NCBI GenBank assembly: GCA_009786075.1
Contig: WQTX01000024.1
Coordinates: 1 to 32,377, forward strand
Source of the DNA: Bacteroidota bacterium
GTDB lineage: Bacteria > Bacteroidota > Bacteroidia > Bacteroidales > UBA1715
Length of the DNA stretch: 32,377 bases
Direction of reading: 5' to 3'
This document shows positions 31,691 through 32,377 of the stretch, piece by piece. Position 1 is the first letter of the stretch. Every line of letters starts with the position of its first letter. The notes below the pieces were generated by a model that was given only the letters and a program-made list of their open reading frames with translations, had not been told where the DNA came from and searched no databases. A program made the translations under genes and the position numbers.

Positions 31691-32173
31691 TTATCTTCCT
31701 GCTTTTCCGTGCAATTCGGTTATTGTTAATTTCAAAACAACCATATTTTCATATAAAGAAAAAGAACTTTTCAATTTTTCACTTTTGATTTCTGTATCTG
31801 TTTCAAGATGATTTAGAAGAATTTTTATAGCTTCTTTTTTCTTGTCAAAGTCAGATAAAATTTCAATACTACCCCAAAATACAAGTGTTTTGTACAAATG
31901 TCCGCACTCATTCGCAATATAACCACCGTCTTCAATAATTGTAGCACAAACACGGGGATTAACTTCAATAAAATCAAGTTTTAAACCCTCTTTGGCACAA
32001 TGAAAATACAGCGAATTTGTTTGTTCATCGTAACCGTAACTCAAAGTTACAATGTATGGCTCATTATTTTTACATAATGACAATGTAGCATATTTCCCAT
32101 TTTTCAAAAGTCGTAAAATCTCCTCTTGATTGGTAATTTCTCTATTGGGTCTATTTTTAAAATGATATTTCAT
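31691..32173 (-). CDS. Pyridoxamine-5'-phosphate-oxidase-like flavin-binding protein (NimA type)
   Basis: 160 residues, the usual size of the NimA-like branch of the split-barrel flavin-binding fold. LLKNGKYATLSLCKNNEPYIVTLSYGYDEQTNSLYFHCAKEGLKLDFIEVNPRVCATI matches the family pattern: start of barrel, 'P-x-x-x-x-x-x-Y', the 'L-Y-F-H-x-A-x-x-G-x-K' phosphate loop, and 'N-P-x-V'. GHLYKTLVFWGSIEIL corresponds to the next strand pair. Some relatives (Nim proteins of Bacteroides) give resistance to 5-nitroimidazoles by reducing the nitro group; many others have no known substrate, so resistance should not be assumed. It is probably the first gene of a two-gene unit with the Bro-N gene. Confidence 0.85.
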   Translation of the reverse strand: MKYHFKNRPNREITNQEEILRLLKNGKYATLSLCKNNEPYIVTLSYGYDEQTNSLYFHCAKEGLKLDFIEVNPRVCATIIEDGGYIANECGHLYKTLVFWGSIEILSDFDKKKEAIKILLNHLETDTEIKSEKLKSSFSLYENMVVLKLTITELHGKAGR

Positions 32174-32274
32174 CTGTTTATTTTTAATTGATTTTTCAAA
32201 CTCGCATGATAAGTAGTTAGTAAAATTTAATGATATGTTTTTTGGATTAACTTCGTTGAGCTCCGCTTCGCTAC

Positions 32275-32361
32275 GGTTGCTTCACTTCGTTCGCAATGAC
32301 GCTCTTTTGAGGGTTAGTGCAAATCAACAAAAAAGCGTCATTGCGAGGAACGAAGCAATCC
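32275..32361. repeat. Inverted-arm dispersed repeat (GCGTCATTGCGA type)
   Basis: The right arm AGCGTCATTGCGAGGAACGA (to 32361, ending GCAATCC) is complementary to the left arm 32275-32303 apart from a small insertion; about 30 nt separate them. I recall closely similar CATTGCGAGGAACGAAGCAA repeats in several unrelated bacterial genomes. It fills the end of the window upstream of the NimA-like gene. Confidence 0.75.
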
Positions 32362-32377
32362 ATTTTTTCTAAAATAT

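Noticed and set aside
31691-32173. Nitroimidazole resistance gene
   Set aside because: Only the general flavin-binding split-barrel family can be supported; most members are not resistance genes.

Overview
The window looks like a chromosomal piece of an AT-rich member of the Bacteroidota, probably an anaerobic Bacteroidales-type organism. The signs are: secreted proteins with type IX secretion (T9SS) C-terminal sorting domains; a fused SecD-SecF; promoters of the Bacteroidota form TTTG-N19-TAnnTTTG, visible before several genes; few Shine-Dalgarno sites; and a 1415-residue (R)-2-hydroxyacyl-CoA dehydratase activase-type protein, a family of anaerobes. No rRNA, tRNA, CRISPR array, transposase or integrase was recognised.

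Layout. Positions 1-3526 (+) hold surface proteins: the end of a T9SS-sorted protein, a leucine-rich-repeat protein, and a metallophosphoesterase whose own sorting domain appears cut off by a one-base frameshift. Then come a patatin-like phospholipase (3724-4506) and secDF (4754-7753). On the minus strand follow an AlkD-like DNA alkylation repair protein, the giant activase, a LEA14/WHy-type lipoprotein, and a translationally coupled pair: an ECF sigma factor and a membrane protein that looks like its anti-sigma factor but ends in an envelope/surface-type domain. Divergent from the sigma gene is a cell-shape and division cluster, mreD-mrdA-rodA-zapA (16389-20648). A MazF-type toxin-antitoxin operon carrying a third, secreted-protein gene follows (20670-22327).

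The right third is a mix of biosynthetic and accessory genes, all on the minus strand. ilvB and ilvN (acetolactate synthase) are split by a secreted tandem-domain protein. An AbiH-type phage-defence gene sits beside a PLP aminotransferase. The end holds a secreted and a membrane protein of unknown function, a Bro-N/DinD-like protein and a NimA-like flavin-binding protein.

The most unusual layer is the repeat content. Several intergenic regions contain degenerate tandem arrays with a 7-8 bp period; one keeps an 8-bp register for 160 bp and reverses polarity half way. Two copies of a 164-176 bp nested palindrome sit in equivalent places, each about 30 bp after a metabolic gene and about 30 bp before an accessory gene. 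An identical 33-bp hairpin occurs twice about 0.9 kb apart. Short palindromic repeats have also entered coding sequences in frame (the T9SS sorting domain, the putative anti-sigma factor, the tail of the Bro-N protein). Functions are inferred from family motifs read by eye; no database search was run.
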